Source: Panonychus citri (Eukaryota; Arthropoda; Arachnida; Trombidiformes; Tetranychidae). Taken from it: a DNA stretch of 64,000 nucleotides. The position numbers were made by a program, and so were the translations under genes. Under the pieces are notes generated by a model. It saw only the letters and a list, made by a program, of their open reading frames with translations. It was not told the DNA's origin and made no database searches. The stretch is taken from the NCBI RefSeq assembly GCF_014898815.1, contig NW_026515473.1:620001-684000 (forward strand). Reading direction: 5' to 3'. Of the stretch, positions 1 through 11,040 are shown in pieces; the first letter of the stretch is position 1, and each line of letters begins with the position of its first letter.

Positions 1-339
1 TGTTTATCAACCGATTCCCGATTGTTACAATAGCTATTTCATTGATTGTTGATTTATTAATTAGTCATTTGTTTTGATTTTGATATAAAAAAATTGGTAA
101 AAATTTTGTTGATTGTTTGTTAAATCAACAAACATGTTCAAAGGTAAAAAGTGAATTATAAATATAATGATAATTATAAACTAATGGCAATTGAAATGAG
201 TAACGAAACATTTACATAGACGGAGAGATTGTTGATTTGGAGTTAAATCTTAATTGCTTTTTTTGATTATATCTCAGATCTTGCTCATTAAACTTTGTAT
301 CACGATTGTTGATTTGTTTATGTTGATGATGATTATGAT
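1..339. other. 3' flank of the DENN gene, nothing else seen
   Basis: AT-rich sequence at the window edge, presumably the 3' UTR and downstream flank of the DENN gene. I see no open frame or RNA gene. Confidence 0.4.
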
Positions 340-2205
340 TTAAATCTTGAATTTACCAAATAATGATTTACTTATTGGTTTACTTTGAGTTTCGTTGATT
401 ATTTGAAGAGATTTCATCTCAAAAAGTCCCATTTGTAGGAAATGATTATACTTTGGATGGATTCGAGATTGTATTAAACGAAGTTGATTGAATTTAATGT
501 AATTGTTAAACAATCGGGTCTCAGTGAACCATTGAAGGAATGATTGATGGCTTCGACTTTTAATTGAGGCAATATAAGCTTCCCGTTGGAAATCATCTTC
601 GGTGATAAAAAGTCGAGCGGTTCCAATAAGTTCAATGAACATTTCGATAAAAGCTTCACGAGTAACACCGTCACGATATTTATCTTGAGGATCGTTCATG
701 GAAAGGCAAAGATCAAGAGCAAGTCGAACTGCTTTAGATATTTTACTTGGAATTATTTTCGATTCATCTCCAATCTCCATTAAGACGATATTACGATCTA
801 AATCAATGATTAACAGTTTATCATCTCGTTTTTTAATATTGTTGATGAATTTCCAAACATCTCTAGATTGAATTCCAATTAGAAAAGGCATGTTAATGGC
901 TGAACAAAGTGACATATGATTTGAGGGAACCAAAGGCCAGAACATGTAATCCCATGAAAGTGGATAAAGTAGGGAAACAAGTTGACGACACGAGGCGATA
1001 AGTCGCTGTTCTTGTCGAGAGACAAGGACCACCCGACGTTCATGGATTAAAGTGGCAATACAGATGAGTAACAGATTAGGATTAATCAGATAGAGAAGAT
1101 CAGATTGTTTGGTTAAACTGATTTGACAATCATAAGGAACTTGAATGTTGAGTAGGAAAAGGTAAGTTAAATCATCGCCTGGAAGTGCACAGCATTTTTT
1201 TTTAAGAAAAGATATAACGGGTGCATCAATCTCTTCTTTACCACCAAGAGTTTTGAAAATTCTTATATACAGTTCGGGAAAATAGACATCCGATACAATG
1301 CAAACGCGGCGTTTATAACGATTTTGACGTTCACAATAAGCGTAAAGAAATTTATCATCTTTCGTCCATATGGTAAACCAATAATAATCAAAATCTAGTC
1401 CAGGAAATTGGGTTAACTCTTCAATCAATTTAGTATTATTGAGTTTAACATTTCTTGGTATTATTGAGGTTAATCCGTTATCCTTAATGATTAGACAGCA
1501 ACGGCATAAACTGACCTCCGTTTTAGTATCAGCAACAGAACTGTAATAATCGGAGGTATCAAGGGTATGATTTCGTTTCAATGTTTTCACGTAGATTATA
1601 CGTTCAGCAATCTCCGATGGGCTGACCTCACTGGCGGTATCATCATCAAATTCTGGCCTATCCAGTGCAGTTATACGGGTAAATCGGCGTAAAGCGGAAA
1701 ACGATTGTTTAATTATATCCTTTATACGGCTTGGTTTACTTGGTGTTTCCTTTACCTTAAACAAATCTGTAACCATGTAGGGATCAACTTCCGCAGGGGT
1801 AACTCTACCACGAAGCTTTTTATACTTTTCACTCATTTGAATATCATCTTTAACGGGTAATTCAGGTTCGGCATAAATATGTTCAAAGCTTTTCGATCGT
1901 CGTCTTAAAGTTGAACTTCTTGAAGGTGTTTTACTATCATCATCAACTGAACTATAAACATGATTAGAATAATGATATGGATTAGAATTTTTGATAAAAT
2001 TCTTATTATCCTTATTTGAAGAGAAATTGTTATTCTGGTTAACTCTTGGTAATGGTGAACGAGCTCGACGAGAAGTTACCGGTGAAACTGTTCCAGTGAT
2101 TCGAAGGCTTTTCTTTGCATTAAGATATAAATCATGAGCAAATGTTCTTGGTGGTTTACTGGGTGGTGCTGGACTATTTGAAGAGACACCATTGGTAATA
2201 TTCAT
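340..2205 (-). CDS. DENN domain protein, DENND2-like Rab GEF
   Basis: A single coding exon encodes about 621 residues. Residues 1-210 are a basic, serine- and proline-rich leader with little predicted structure. From about residue 230 the protein reads as uDENN, then DENN and dDENN: a core with the FPGLDFDYYWFTIW stretch, LPGDDLTYLFLLNIQVPYD, then PLSWDYMFWPLVPSNHMSL, which is typical of the DENND2 group. Members of this family are guanine nucleotide exchange factors for Rab GTPases in membrane traffic. The open frame runs 14 codons further upstream, but the start at 2205 directly follows a pyrimidine-rich tract ending in ACAG, so the upstream codons are probably intron and a 5' UTR exon lies further right. 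Human DENND2A and B are longer and DENND2D is shorter. The subfamily call rests on the DENN core and order only. Confidence 0.8.
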   Translation of the reverse strand: MNITNGVSSNSPAPPSKPPRTFAHDLYLNAKKSLRITGTVSPVTSRRARSPLPRVNQNNNFSSNKDNKNFIKNSNPYHYSNHVYSSVDDDSKTPSRSSTLRRRSKSFEHIYAEPELPVKDDIQMSEKYKKLRGRVTPAEVDPYMVTDLFKVKETPSKPSRIKDIIKQSFSALRRFTRITALDRPEFDDDTASEVSPSEIAERIIYVKTLKRNHTLDTSDYYSSVADTKTEVSLCRCCLIIKDNGLTSIIPRNVKLNNTKLIEELTQFPGLDFDYYWFTIWTKDDKFLYAYCERQNRYKRRVCIVSDVYFPELYIRIFKTLGGKEEIDAPVISFLKKKCCALPGDDLTYLFLLNIQVPYDCQISLTKQSDLLYLINPNLLLICIATLIHERRVVLVSRQEQRLIASCRQLVSLLYPLSWDYMFWPLVPSNHMSLCSAINMPFLIGIQSRDVWKFINNIKKRDDKLLIIDLDRNIVLMEIGDESKIIPSKISKAVRLALDLCLSMNDPQDKYRDGVTREAFIEMFIELIGTARLFITEDDFQREAYIASIKSRSHQSFLQWFTETRLFNNYIKFNQLRLIQSRIHPKYNHFLQMGLFEMKSLQIINETQSKPISKSLFGKFKI

Positions 2206-2976
2206 TTCTGTCAGAATAATAGAAACAAAAAATAAAAGGTAACACAAATCAAACCATTAAACAGAAATGAAAAACTATCAACACAAACACAAAATGAAAA
2301 CCCTAAAAATACACAGAGAGGGTTAATAAACCTTGAGAACAGCAAAAATATTACAAGTCAACAATTCCTATAATGGTCATTGGATAGATTTTAACTGAGA
2401 TAAATAGCTGGTTCTTTGAGAGTGAATGATGGTTAATTAATTAAAGATGATAAACAAAATTAATTATTACACAAAAATAGAGAAACAAGAAAAAGACAAT
2501 CAACAAAATGAATCAACTGGTTGGAGAGAAAATTTTTTTCACTTTGTTTCTTGTTTTCTGCCATCTGATGGTAACAGTTGAGAAAGAAAAAGATAATTAT
2601 TATTGAATTGATTTTCCCTCCTTTTTACTTTTCTTCACATTATTGTTCACACTAATTCACTTAACAATTAGATGACAATTAGTTAATAGGAGAGAAAGGG
2701 TTAAAAGATTAACGAATGATTAGTTTACAATTCGTTAATTGTCAAGGTAGAAATTCACTTTTCTTTAATTTCTCTTGCAACTTGGATTCAGATCCATAGA
2801 AGATCGAGTCCAACCCGAAGCGGATTCTTTGTTTTTTTTTCTTCTAAAAGTGAAAATGTTTTGATTTAATTTCTAATTTTATTGTGTTTTTTTTAATCGT
2901 TTTTCAGATTGTTTTTTTATGAGTTAACTGTGAATTGGTTGATTGTGTTGTGATGATGAGAATAAAATTACATGAA
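2206..2976. other. Intergenic: 5' side of the DENN gene, 3' side of channel gene 1
   Basis: No coding signal. It probably holds the 5' UTR exon(s) and promoter of the DENN gene, since a splice acceptor abuts its start codon, and the 3' UTR of the channel gene. I could not fix the upstream donor. Confidence 0.4.
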
Positions 2977-4852
2977 CTATGATAAAAGACGCCGAGAAAG
3001 GACAAGTATCCAATAGACACAATTGAAAGTTAAAAACAACAATGGAAACAATAATTTCATCAAATTGTCCAAATGATCAGCCGGACTGAACAGAGATTCA
3101 TCTTTAACTGTAAATACAATGAAGGAAAAATGCTTTAGTAATGTTGGTTTCTTGGTTAACGGTTTCTTATGATGCCAAGGTGGTGATTGTTGACTGTCAT
3201 TTTCTGCCTCCGTGGTGGTTGATTTTTTGGCCGACATTTTCTTGATCTGATCCAATTTGGTTAAATAACAGCAACAAGACATTATACAAATTGTTGAGAA
3301 ATCAAATATAAGTGTTCCTAACATCCAAATGTCACTTGCCTGAAAGAAAAAGGTAATTAGGTACTTCATGTTGTCTAGAAATTCACAATTAACGACAATT
3401 TTTACTTACATTTACATAGGAAACCGGAGGAAGTTGACCCTTGACACCGCTGTAAAGGGTAATCAGTGCGAAAAAAGGTGTCGCCGTGAAGAGGAATCTA
3501 TTTGGCCCATTTTCGACTGATATAAAGAATGAGAAATAAGCTGAACTGACAATTAAAATCGATGGTATAACTGCCTGATAGATGAAATGAGTTATTTTCC
3601 TTCGGAATATCAACCGAATCGTTAGCCAAGTACGATTTTCTTGATGAATAGATAATCAACAAGAGAGAAAGTTATTCGATCAGTTTTTAAATCTATTGAT
3701 TTAGTTACCCAATCAATCAATTAGATTTTACTCACTTCCATCAAAAGCAAGGCTTCGATGAGTTTCCGTTGTAAACGTAATCTCGTAATGATTTTGATCA
3801 ATATTCTGTAAATCAAGTTCCAAATCAGGAGAATCCCAAACAAATTTCAACACATTATCGGACCAAAAATCTACAATCAAAGTGAAAACACCAACAATTA
3901 ACTTTTACCAACGATTTCATTTGAATTATCAAACCATAGAGATGATCAATTGTCTATCATCTGAAACATGTAAACACTTGAAATGTTTTAATCATCTTAA
4001 ATCTGTCCCATACTCTTGAAGGAAAATTAAGCATTTCCGTTGTTGGATTACAATCAATTTGATCATTGATTAATTTCCGTTCAGAGATTGGTAATGATTA
4101 ACCCAAATTGATAAGATGACGATTAGAAAATTTCAAGGGCATCTTTTAATTGCTGCTGATCTATCAATCACCACCAAAGGATTTGAATCTACAATTGGAA
4201 TTACTTACAACTTGTCAATGTCAAGGAACAATTTTGAATATCATTGGGATATTCCCTGAAATCCATTTTACACCCAACTTTGGAAAATAATCTCCTGGTG
4301 AATTTAATTGAACATCCATTGGTCTGATTGTAGATTGTTAAAAATCCTTCATTATTTGCCGTTCTCGTATTTAAACTTGATTTAACTTCCACCATATAAG
4401 TTTGTGGTAACCAAAGTTGTGATAAAACTGAAACATCGGTAATTGTTTCACTTCCATCCTGTAAAACTAAATCAGATTCACCAACAATCGATCGATGAAG
4501 TGATTTGTATTGTTCACAAATTGTTTCATTTACTTTCCACCGTTGAAAGAGAAACAAATCAAGCTCAAATTCTGATTGCATCAAACTCAAAGCGGATAAA
4601 GAGTTAATTGTCACTCGATTGTATAAAATCAATGGATCCTTGACTTTGGAATCATCTATTAAATAGGAAAACCAAAATTGCTGTTAACATGTTGGATTGT
4701 AAAACAATTAGAGGAAACAATTAAGATGACTAACCCTTTTTAATTTTATCATTTGTCACAATCTTTTTGCTTAAAGGCACATAAGACAAGGCAAATAGCC
4801 ACTGGTCAGTTAAAAATGTCACAATAATAATCAAATTCACAAGTTTAATCAT
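2977..4852 (-). CDS. Cys-loop ligand-gated ion channel subunit, copy 1
   Basis: Five exons, 4735-4852, 4209-4655, 3736-3870, 3410-3639 and 2977-3339, join in frame to 430 residues. Order: a signal peptide (MIKLVNLIIIVTF...), an extracellular ligand-binding domain with a Cys-X13-Cys loop (C...FREYPNDIQNC), M1 with the IPS motif seen in anion channels, M2, M3 beginning ASDIWML, a basic cytoplasmic loop and M4 near the C-terminus. The YPxDxQNC loop and M1 resemble GABA/glycine/glutamate-gated chloride channel subunits. M2 is odd: the usual PAR anion-selectivity motif reads PNR, and the residue at the 9' position that is normally Leu is Phe, with Pro at 7'. Ligand and ion selectivity cannot be stated. 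It sits in tandem with a close paralogue at 5586-7222 with the same intron phases. Confidence 0.88.
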
Positions 4853-5585
4853 TCCCAGTTAGATGAAATAATTGTGTTGATTGAAATGGGTTTTCAATCA
4901 ATTGACAAGTAACAATTATTATTATTAAATCAACTGTTGATTCCCAACAAATGAAATAAATGCTGATAAACATACAAGCTTTAACAATTAACAATATCTT
5001 ATAACTTGATTGTTTATCTAATTGTGAATTAGATTTTATGATTCTCTCCACACATTAATTAATAATAAGAAAAGAAGAATGAAAAACCTTGGAATACAAA
5101 TTGATTAACTATCTTAATTGTTATGACAATTTGTTAATAATATAAAACGATATTTATGGTCAAGAGCCACTTGATCACTTCCTCTGAAACAAATTGATAA
5201 TTAATCAACAATCAACCAACAATTAGATTCCAAGCTATGTGATTAAATTTGATTCGATAGGAAACAAAATCATCCAAGTAAACAATCAATTCATATCAAC
5301 ATCTCAATACAATTTATTTAATCAGCTAATGAACTAATAACTTGAATTAATTGGTGATTGCTGATTAAGTTGAACAAACTAAATTAGAGACAAATTGTTC
5401 AACTTAATCAATGATAAAAGAAACTCGTTAATAGCAATTAACCAGTCACCTAATTAGCAGAGTCTCAAGTTAATTAGGAGCCAGAAAAAAAACCCTTTCC
5501 TTTTACAATCAAATTTCACGTGTGATAATCAAAGTTAATTGCGATCAACGGTTAAACCAACAGGATTGTTAGGAAAGTAATTAGT
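4853..5585. other. Intergenic between the two channel genes
   Basis: AT-rich spacer without a supported gene. It must contain the promoter of copy 1 and the 3' UTR of copy 2. The short open frame at 4845-5051 has no support. Confidence 0.4.
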
Positions 5586-7222
5586 TTATTGGTCTGAATT
5601 AAGGAGATAAATCCAGTAGAAGATGTTAAATGTTATAAAACTAATTGGATAAACGATTTTCATTAGATTATCATATTTAGCTCGAGTCATTAGACTAATT
5701 TGATTAGGATTAATTAAACATTTTGAGAAGTGAAAATATTTCAATATGAAAATTTTGCGACATCGATGACAATTACATTTAATTAGATTGTTGTTATTGA
5801 CGAAACCATCGATTGTGAATGATCTTGCTAATTGGGTTCGTCGACGATTAGCAATTCCATTGATTGGTGGATGAGTTAAATTACTGACAATTAAAGTTGA
5901 TTGTGAACTATTTCCTAAATTGGTTGGTTTAATTTCTTGCTTTTGCCAAAGATGGACACAGAAAACAACACCGGACATTGCGATGAACCCAAAGAAAAGA
6001 TTAGCTAACATCCAAACATCGCCAGCCTAATTAACGACAATCAAAGGTTACATAATTAGTGAAATAATCAGTTGATTGTTACAAGATTAATGACTTACAT
6101 TGACGTAAGAAAGTGGCGGTAAGTAGGTTTTGTAACTACTGTAAAGGACAATTAAATTGAATAATGGTCGAGCGCTGAAGGCGAATCGTCCTGATCCAGT
6201 TTCGATCGCGATGAAAAATGAAAAAAATGCTGAGATTATTATGAATATTGAGGGAATTATTATCTCGAGGATAAAATGTCCTAATTTCCGTCGAAATGTA
6301 AATTGCAATGTTAACCAAGTTCGATTTTCTATCAATTATGACAAAATAAAACAAACCAATTAATTTACATCCAAGTTAATTGTAATCGTAAGAATTAAAC
6401 TTACGTCCATCATATGAAGTTGCTATTTTAGATGAAGTAGTTAAACTAATTGAATAATCATTTTGCTCCAAGTTAATTGGATTAATATCAATTGGATTTT
6501 CTGTCCAAAAATAATTTAAAGTTGACATTGACCAGAAAGCTATAATCATTTAGAGACAATCAACTGAATTTAGTCACGGGAATAGGTTTCAGATTAAATT
6601 GTTACCTGAAGTAAAATCGATTGGACAGTTTTGAGTATCTCGAGGATAACGGCGAAAGTCAAGATCACATTCGACCTTAATTAATATCCGTTTGAGGAAC
6701 TTAATCATACATTGATTAACCTGTGATTTAGGGTAAATTGTTATGAATCCATCGGTGAAGTAGCTTGATGATGGATTGATTGGCGTTTTCACTTGAGAAA
6801 TATGAGTTCGTGGTAACCAAATTTGCGACAATAGATCAGATTCAATTATGGTTAAATCATCGTCGTTAGCAATTAGCGGGGCTCTGAATTGATAGTTATC
6901 GTGTAATTTTGTGTAATGTAAGCAAACTGATTCATTTAAGTACCAATTTTGAATAAGAAACAGATCGACATCAAAAGTGGCCTGAGTTGTGTCCAATGAA
7001 GATATTGATTCAATTTTAATCTGATTGTACAAAGCCAATGGTTGATCTGGATTTGGTGATAGCGCTTCAATCATTAAGAATGTGAAAACAATTAGACAAT
7101 TAAATCAATTCCATTCAGTTAATTTACTTACTCAAGGGAACGGGTAATGATTCAGATCCAATTGATTGGTTTAATAACCAATAGATTATACTAAGTAAAC
7201 TTAATTGTTTCACTCTAATCAT
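5586..7222 (-). CDS. Cys-loop ligand-gated ion channel subunit, copy 2
   Basis: Exons 7132-7222, 6606-7064, 6405-6539, 6099-6328 and 5586-6026 close in frame to 451 residues. Intron phases match copy 1 throughout, and exons 3 (135 nt) and 4 (230 nt) are the same length in both, so this is a tandem duplicate that has since diverged strongly. The first exon gives a short hydrophobic leader. The Cys loop (C...FRRYPRDTQNC) keeps 13 residues between cysteines. M1 contains IIIPSIFIIISAFFSFF; M2 reads RFAFSARPLFNLIVLY, with Arg at the 6' position and Phe at 9', and no PAR motif before it. M3 starts AGDVWML and M4 ends FNIFYWIYLL. It is probably a plasma-membrane channel subunit. The acceptor of exon 2 (GAAG|CG) is weak in appearance but is the only one that holds frame. 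Confidence 0.86.
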
Positions 7223-8636
7223 TGATGATTCGTGTTAAAATCAATCTAAAATACTAATAATTGTAATTTAACAATCTAAAAAAAATCAATTAATAAAGAG
7301 ATTCATTAAGGTAAAAAAGAAATGAAATAAAAATTGAAAACCTTTGATTGGAAACAATTAACTTATTCAAGTATCAATGTTGATTGTTGTTCACTGGTTA
7401 ATTACTCGTCTAATTGTGATTAACTTTCCACTAATAGAAATGTGATAGACTCAAGGCTGATTAAATTTACGATTAAAGTAATTACATTATATGGTTATTG
7501 TTGGAGAAAAAAGAATAACAATAACAAGGGTTTCGGCGATCAACATGATCGCTAAACTGATACATTATCGTTAGTCGTATATGCAGAGTTGAGACCCACA
7601 GTTCGCTAACTTCACCGAGTCCGTTTCTGGTTTCAATAAGTCATCGTTTTTGCATCAAAAACGTGAATCGTAATAACTGTAAGATGATTATTAAGATTCG
7701 TTTTGAATCCGTTTCTTTGTTGGTGCAATTATACAATTCCAATTTTAAGATATTTCTGAATGTCCATTGTAAATATTCGAGTGTTTGTAAAAGAAAAAAA
7801 TTATTCGGTCGAGTCGAAAAATTCGAAGAAAGTTCGAACTTGATTTCGCGTCATTTTTTCTCAAATTCGTCGGAGCCTTCAAATTTTTTTGTATTTTTAT
7901 TCGCAAAATCTCATCGAATTCTTATTGTAAATCGAATGCTAGCGAAAAAATTGTGCAAATATCTCAAGTCGAGAAAAAAATCAATAACATTGTTTAAACT
8001 TTCGCGCGAATTTAGTAAAAACAATAGACTTTGCCAAATTTTCGTCCACAATTTAACTGAACTGATCTGGACGACGGCCTTTCGCTGAAATCAACTATTT
8101 TGACCTTATATTCAGCTTCTAGTAACTCTGCAAGTCCCTCGAAAAAAAAATCATTTTCAAGTTCAATGTAATTAATTAATTATTAAACTTCAAAGTCTAA
8201 CAATTAGTTGATTGTGGTAACACTTTGATTACATGTTAACCTGCGCTTCTGTTATCCATTGTTGATTTATAAGTTACGTTTGCATCTTTACATTCACTGG
8301 ACTAATTAATGGCACATTATGATTAATTAAATTTTTTGACACATTCGATTAATCAACTAAATTGTAAATTGCAAATCTGCTTCATTCATTAGAATCTAAT
8401 TAGTTGACCAATGAAGTGCAACCATTTTCTCATTCTAATTGGTAAAGTTTAATTCGTTCAACTCTAATTAAATTGATGAAAGCCAATCAATCGAAATGGT
8501 TAATTAAATTGTAATCAAGTACAAACAAAACAAAAACTTCATTTGATTCTAAATTTAATTTGATTTGTGATTATCAACAATCAAGGTGAACTTTCAATTT
8601 ATTTTTAGAGATTAAGATTAAACCGTTGATAGAAAA
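7223..8636. other. Intergenic; contains a compositionally unusual block
   Basis: Upstream flank of channel copy 2 and of the secreted protein gene. The stretch 7530-8140 is richer in CG and TTCG words than its surroundings and carries a 141-codon open frame on the + strand whose translation (Ser/Phe/Lys-rich) I do not recognise. I do not call it a gene; it may be a decayed insertion. Parts of 7368-7527 and 7687-7735 reappear in the broken copy at 11041-11712. Confidence 0.35.
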
Positions 8637-9613
8637 ATGTTACATTACATTACCCTAATGGTTTGTTTACCTTATTTAATTTATTGTCAACAATCAACGT
8701 GGATTTATGATCAACGACAACAATTAAGTGAAAAAAATCACAATCAACCTTGTGCATTGAAAATTGTTTCAAAATGTTTCAAAAAGTTTGATAAATATTC
8801 AAATCAAAAATATTCAGTCGGATATTATCAAGTAACAATGGACTTGATGATCTTTGCAAGTAAGTATCAAATTAAATCAAATTAAACTGATTAAGTTAAT
8901 CAACTTTTTCCCTCAAGTATAACTCGAGATACTTTTGATTGTTTGGTTGATCGGATTAATTACTGTGGACCTCCTTTCCAACGGGAATTAACCAAGAATA
9001 TAATCAAAGAGTTCACGAGAACAGTTGATAAATTTTGTGATCCAGGGAAATTGCGAGAAGGTAAAAAAAAAGATACAATTAATTAGCGAAGATAATTAAA
9101 TTTCCATGATGATAATATTAAATTTTTCTTTCAGATTTCATAAAATTTGCTCCATGTATCGTTGACGAAGTGATTAATACAATCGACTACAAGGAGAAAT
9201 GTTATTTTCCATTCTTATCGTCAATCGGTGGGACATTTACCGTTAAGACGATGGACTCGCGATTACAAGTCGCTTGTTGTGCTTATAATAAATGGCAGAG
9301 TTGTTTGTATCAGTGAGTAGATTGTTAGTGAATTTAATTGTCGATTTAAATTATTATCATGTTTTTGTATTTCTATTTCCACAGAAAAGTAACTGATCGA
9401 TGTAAGTTAGATGGTAAACAAGCGATGATCTTTTTCATAGAAAAGTTATTCGGTGAAGCTCCGGATCGAGTTTGTCCAGCGAGGGAATTTGATTATCAGG
9501 GTGAAAAGTGTATTAACTCACTTGAAACTTCAGCATTTTATGGTTTAGAATCAACAATCATCCCGATGGCTCGTTATTTCACCTCACAATTAACTAATCA
9601 AATGATCAATTGA
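8637..9613 (+). CDS. Secreted cysteine-rich protein of unknown family
   Basis: Four exons, 8637-8859, 8929-9060, 9135-9312 and 9385-9613, close in frame to 253 residues. The N-terminus (MLHYITLMVCLPYLIYC) is a good signal peptide and there is no other membrane segment, so the product is probably secreted. I count 13 cysteines after the leader, including a CC pair in VACCAYNKWQSC, suggesting a disulfide-rich fold. The alpha-helix-like spacing and the CC pair recall uncharacterised arthropod secreted proteins, but I cannot name a family and give no function. The first acceptor of intron 1 is CTCGAG|AT; the CTCAAG eight bases earlier would put a stop in frame. Confidence 0.78.
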
Positions 9614-10132
9614 TTTGTCCATCGAGCATAACAAATCCAATCAACTATTATTACAACATATATAATTTACTCATTAAAAAAAAAGTCAACACTTAATTGG
9701 ATGTGACAGAATCATGTTGAAACTCACTTTTTTTTATCCATTTCATTGATGAATTAATTTTCTTTACAATTACAATTAAAATTACAATCATTTCGATGAA
9801 AGATCCTCATTTATATCATAATGATGTTTCCAATCGAAGACTTTGGATTAAATTTTTCATTCAAACTCCATCGTAATTAGATTAAAGTCAAATTTATAAC
9901 GAAAATATAATCAACTATTCTCACTATTTTGAGAATTAAATAATATTCAATTAAATTGATTTTCGAACCAATTAAATGAATTTTAAGTTTACCTCCTTTA
10001 GAATGACGTCAAAAACATGTTGTTGAGATTCACTGTCAAAGTATTTCAAACATATGAGATGTTGTTTGTTGTTTTCATTTAATTTAGTTTTTCCTCGTTA
10101 AATGGACAATTACCTTAGTTAATTAGTTAACT
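9614..10132. other. Intergenic, nothing recognised
   Basis: 3' flank of the secreted protein gene and promoter region of selenoprotein K. No open frame or repeat worth naming. Confidence 0.4.
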
Positions 10133-10664
10133 ATGGTTTATATCAACTCGAGTAAGTAATTAGAATATTGAATCTTATTCGTAAAATAATAAATCAATTG
10201 GTGGAAAAAGAAAACAATCTTTTGTTTACCTTTTCTAATTCTTGTTTTGGTCAATGGTTCCTTTTCCTTGTATGGTTATTGTGCTTTTGTTTATTTCATT
10301 GGGTTGAGATTGTTTTCTTTTTAATTGTGATTTTAATTTAATTTTTTGTTTCTCATTTTCTTTTAATTGTTTTCTAGGAGGTGAAGTTGTTGAAAAACGA
10401 GGTGTCGATTGGAGAGATCCGATTGCGCTGTTCTTTGGCCTCATTTACTTCATCCTTGGTTTGTGAGTTGCTTTTTAGTTTTGGTTCCTTTTTTTGCTTT
10501 GATTGATTTTCCATCTTGTTTTTAATTGTTTTTTCTTATAACAGTTTACGAAGTCTTTACCTGTTGATGGTCCACCTAAAGATGACCGAAACAAGAGCAG
10601 GATAAGAGGATTTCCAAGTTCAGGAAATGGACCTCCACCTCCTCCTCGAGGTGGATGAGGTTAA
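10133..10664 (+). CDS. SELENOK: Selenoprotein K (in-frame TGA read as selenocysteine)
   Basis: Exons 10133-10151, 10378-10462 and 10545-10664. Exon 1 gives MVYINS, like the MVYI start of known SelK. Exon 2 continues with EKRGVDWRDP and one membrane helix (IALFFGLIYFIL). Exon 3 gives a Lys/Arg- and Pro/Gly-rich tail ending in PPPPPRGG, then TGA at 10656-10658, Gly, and a TAA stop, that is the family's GGUG C-terminus. SelK is a small single-pass ER membrane protein; in vertebrates it works with p97 in ER-associated degradation and with DHHC6 in palmitoylation. A SECIS-like hairpin lies 149 bases after the TAA. One flaw: joining exons 2 and 3 strictly by GT-AG leaves the frame one base short at the junction. 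Both flanking frames are clearly right, so either a base is missing in this sequence or the junction is not the one I chose. A standard gene caller would stop at the TGA or miss the gene. Confidence 0.85.
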
Positions 10665-10806
10665 GTTTGATTTCTCATTCAAATGGTAAGATGATATTGA
10701 AATTGGAAATTCTTTCGAAACTCAATCTTATCAAGTAAATTACTCATATGGAATATTGTTTTACTTTAATTGACAGAGAAATCATATTTTCGACTTGGTT
10801 GGAACA

Positions 10807-10870
10807 CCGATTTTAATTATGATGATCGATTCTTTAAATGAGAGATCACGGGAATCGACTGATGTATCGG
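10807..10870 (+). promoter_or_regulatory. SECIS element (form 2-like) of selenoprotein K
   Basis: The core reads ATGA at 10822-10825, a ten-base arm, AAA at 10836-10838, a small TGA-GAGA-TCA hairpin at 10839-10848, a ten-base return arm at 10849-10858, then CTGA at 10859-10862. The two arms pair over nine positions (seven Watson-Crick, two G-U). This gives the non-canonical GA quartet, the unpaired adenines about 10 nt above it and the extra apical mini-stem that define form 2 SECIS elements. A basal CCGAT/ATCGG pairing (10807-10811 with 10866-10870) supports helix I. Position in the 3' UTR of a gene with an in-frame TGA makes chance unlikely. Confidence 0.85.
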
Positions 10871-11040
10871 CGTTGGCCTTGTCTCATCTTCTTCATTAAT
10901 CTTAATCGCCTTAATCTTTCTCCTGATAAAGAATTTTTTTTACTACAAAACCCTGCAACTTTCAGCGAATTCAGTTAAATATCTATAAAAGTTGGTCTTC
11001 GATTATTCGATGTCTTGGAACGGAAACTTGTCCCAAGTTT
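10871..11040. other. 3' flank of selenoprotein K
   Basis: Short AT-rich flank between the SECIS element and the start of the channel-gene fragment. Nothing recognised. Confidence 0.35.

Noticed and set aside
10235..10444. 69-codon frame on the minus strand
   Set aside because: It is antisense to the selenoprotein K intron and exon 2; the plus strand is clearly the coding one.
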